From NCBI GenBank assembly GCA_036398775.1, contig DASWOJ010000296.1, positions 1 through 15,928 on the forward strand: a DNA stretch of 15,928 bases. Reading direction: 5' to 3'. The notes under the pieces are model-generated. The model ran no database searches and was not told the DNA's origin. It worked only from the letters and a program-made list of their open reading frames with translations. The stretch comes from DASWOJ01 sp036398775 (GTDB lineage: Bacteria; Pseudomonadota; Alphaproteobacteria; Acetobacterales; Acetobacteraceae). A program made the position numbers and the translations under genes. Positions 14,613 through 15,928 of the stretch are shown here, piece by piece; positions within the stretch are counted from its first letter, which is position 1; the number at the start of each line of letters is the position of its first letter.

Positions 14613-15614
14613 CTATGCCGCCTTCTTCGGCTTGAGCAGTCCGATGCGGGCTGGCGCGGGCGCGCCCGTCGCCGCGTTGCCCCGGCGCAGCAACTGCTGG
14701 TCCGCCAGTGCGCCCAGCAGGATCACCCCGCCCATCACCGCGAAGTTGAGGGACGACGGGATACCCAGGATGTTGACCAGGTTCTGCAGGATCTGCAGCA
14801 GCACGGTGCCCAGTACGATCCCCGGGATGCTGCCCTCGCCGCCGCGCAGCGAGCAGCCGCCCAGCACGGCGGCGGCGATGGCATACAGCTCGTAAAAGTT
14901 GCCGAACGAGGACGGGGAAACCGAGTTGGTGTAGAACACCAGCAGCACCGTCGAAAGCCCGGCCAGCCCGCCGCCCAGAATGTAAGCGCCGGCCACCACC
15001 AGGCCCGTGCGTATGCCGGCGTAGCGCGCCGCTTCCTCGTTGCGTCCGACCGCGAACAGGTAGCGGCCGAACACCGAGCGGTGCAGCACCACGCCCATGA
15101 CCGCGGCCACGACCAGCAGCACCAGGAACGGATTCGGTACCCCGAAGCTGCGGCCCGACGCCAGCCAGGTCAGCGCATCCAGCCCGTCCGTGTAGCCGAA
15201 GCCGATGGTGGCATCCCCGGTGTAGTAACGTGCGGCTCCGCGGTAGATCAGCAGCCCGCACAGCGTGACGACGAAGGGCTGCAGCCCCGCCCGCGTCACC
15301 AGCGCCCCGTGCAGCGCGCCGATCAGCAGCCCGCCCACCAGCACCAGCGCCACCGCCGCCGGCCAGGGGACGCCGTGGTTCGCCAGCAGGTCGATGAACA
15401 CGACGCCCAGCAGCGCGAACACCGACCCTACGGCGAGGTCTATGCCGCCGGTGATGATGATCAGGCCCTGGCCGATGCTGAACACCCCGAACAGGCCGAT
15501 CAGGTTGGCCATGTTCAGCAGGTTCACCGCCGACAGGAAGCGCGGGTTGATGGCTGCGGTGATCGCGCCGATCACCAGCACCAGGACCAGCAAGCCCAGT
15601 TCCTTTTTGCCCAC
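14613..15614 (-). CDS. ABC transporter permease for a monosaccharide (RbsC/XylH/AraH type)
   Basis: This 333-residue inner-membrane protein has the multi-helix pattern of the branched-chain/ribose-type permease family (BPD_transp_2). The signature GGIDLAVGS lies at 56-64. A cytoplasmic loop carries GRNEEAARYAGI, the ATPase-contact region. The C-terminal tail is basic (LKPKKAA). The start is a GTG at 15612-15614 with AGGGG about 7 nt upstream; that ribosome binding site directly follows the stop of the ATPase gene, leaving a 13-nt gap. With the ATPase and an expected periplasmic sugar-binding protein outside the window it would import the sugar used by the mutarotase, dehydrogenase and lactonase. 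L-fucose is inferred from those enzymes, not from the permease. Confidence 0.9.
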   Translation of the reverse strand: MGKKELGLLVLVLVIGAITAAINPRFLSAVNLLNMANLIGLFGVFSIGQGLIIITGGIDLAVGSVFALLGVVFIDLLANHGVPWPAAVALVLVGGLLIGALHGALVTRAGLQPFVVTLCGLLIYRGAARYYTGDATIGFGYTDGLDALTWLASGRSFGVPNPFLVLLVVAAVMGVVLHRSVFGRYLFAVGRNEEAARYAGIRTGLVVAGAYILGGGLAGLSTVLLVFYTNSVSPSSFGNFYELYAIAAAVLGGCSLRGGEGSIPGIVLGTVLLQILQNLVNILGIPSSLNFAVMGGVILLGALADQQLLRRGNAATGAPAPARIGLLKPKKAA

Positions 15615-15627
15615 GCTTTTTCCCCTG

Positions 15628-15928
15628 TCAGGCCGCCGCCGCTTGGCCGATGGCCAGGCGCAGCACCGCGGACTCGCTGAATTCGGGGCGGTCCAGCACG
15701 CCTGCCACCCGGCCCTCGTGCATCACCGCCACGCGGTCGCTGACGCCGATGACCTCCTCCATGTCGCTGCTAATCATCAGCACGGCGACGCCGCGGTCGG
15801 CGAGGGCACGCATCAGGCCGTAGATCTCGCCCTTCGCGCCGACATCCACGCCGCGGGTCGGCTCGTCGAACACGATGGCGCGCGGGCTGAGCGCCAGCCA
15901 GCGGCCCAGCACGACCTTCTGCTGGTTG
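15628..15928 (-). CDS. Sugar ABC transporter ATP-binding protein (C-terminal fragment, cut by window edge)
   Basis: The last ~100 residues of a sugar ABC ATPase are visible. At the window edge the frame reads NQQKVVLGRWLALSP, the end of the GGNQQK signature typical of the second nucleotide-binding domain of RbsA/XylG/MglA-type proteins. Walker B with the catalytic glutamate is AIVFDEPTRGVDVG, and the switch/D-loop region AVLMISSDMEEVIGVSDRV follows. These transporters have two fused ATPase domains (about 500 residues), so roughly four fifths of the gene lies beyond the right edge. It stops 13 nt before the permease GTG and energises that permease at the inner membrane. Confidence 0.9.
   Translation of the reverse strand, partial: NQQKVVLGRWLALSPRAIVFDEPTRGVDVGAKGEIYGLMRALADRGVAVLMISSDMEEVIGVSDRVAVMHEGRVAGVLDRPEFSESAVLRLAIGQAAAA

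Noticed and set aside
1..15928. CRISPR array, tRNA, rRNA, transposase or phage genes
   Set aside because: No regularly spaced direct repeats, no cloverleaf-like segments and no transposase or phage-type protein motifs were seen on either strand.

Overview
The window is G+C-rich DNA with the dense, mostly one-directional gene packing of a free-living proteobacterium. The gene types (lone CoxL-like molybdoenzyme, di-heme c-type cytochrome, cyclopropane fatty acid synthase, oxidative sugar operon) fit an alphaproteobacterium, perhaps Acetobacteraceae or Rhodospirillales. That placement is an inference from gene content and base composition; there is no rRNA or marker gene here. Every gene but one (the alpha/beta hydrolase) is on the minus strand. 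I see no transcription factor, tRNA, rRNA, CRISPR array, transposase or phage gene.

Layout from left to right. (1) 1-2039: a glycogen-debranching-type glucosidase that runs off the left edge. (2) 2040-2430: a gene-free, comparatively A+T-richer gap. (3) 2431-3675: cyclopropane-fatty-acyl-phospholipid synthase, with a perfect dyad abutting its ribosome binding site. (4) 3886-7618: an MFS transporter followed by a lone CoxL-like molybdopterin subunit, probably co-transcribed, facing away from a plus-strand alpha/beta hydrolase (7775-8554) whose expected catalytic serine is a glycine. (5) 8711-12128: a RoxA-like di-heme cytochrome c, a possible 72-residue protein, and an unrecognised four-helix membrane protein, in that transcriptional order; the small ORF and the membrane protein share a TGATG junction. 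(6) 12345-15928: an ABC sugar transporter (ATPase, cut by the right edge, and permease), a FucU/RbsD mutarotase, an aldo/keto reductase of the L-fucose/D-threo-aldose dehydrogenase type and an amidohydrolase of the L-fuconolactonase type. All are packed with 4-nt overlaps or gaps of 2 to 13 nt.

How the genes work together. Region 6 reads as one operon for the non-phosphorylative breakdown of L-fucose or a similar 6-deoxy or threo-aldose sugar: import, anomer interconversion, oxidation to the lactone, hydrolysis to the acid. The later dehydratase and aldolase steps are not in the window. Region 4 may be a small catabolic unit for an unidentified substrate. Region 5 is the most open-ended part: a secreted or lipid-anchored di-heme oxygenase/peroxidase-type cytochrome next to an inner-membrane protein of unknown role.

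Start sites were re-chosen where a Shine-Dalgarno sequence or an overlap with the upstream gene decides them. Several genes use GTG or TTG starts. Residue numbers count from the chosen starts.
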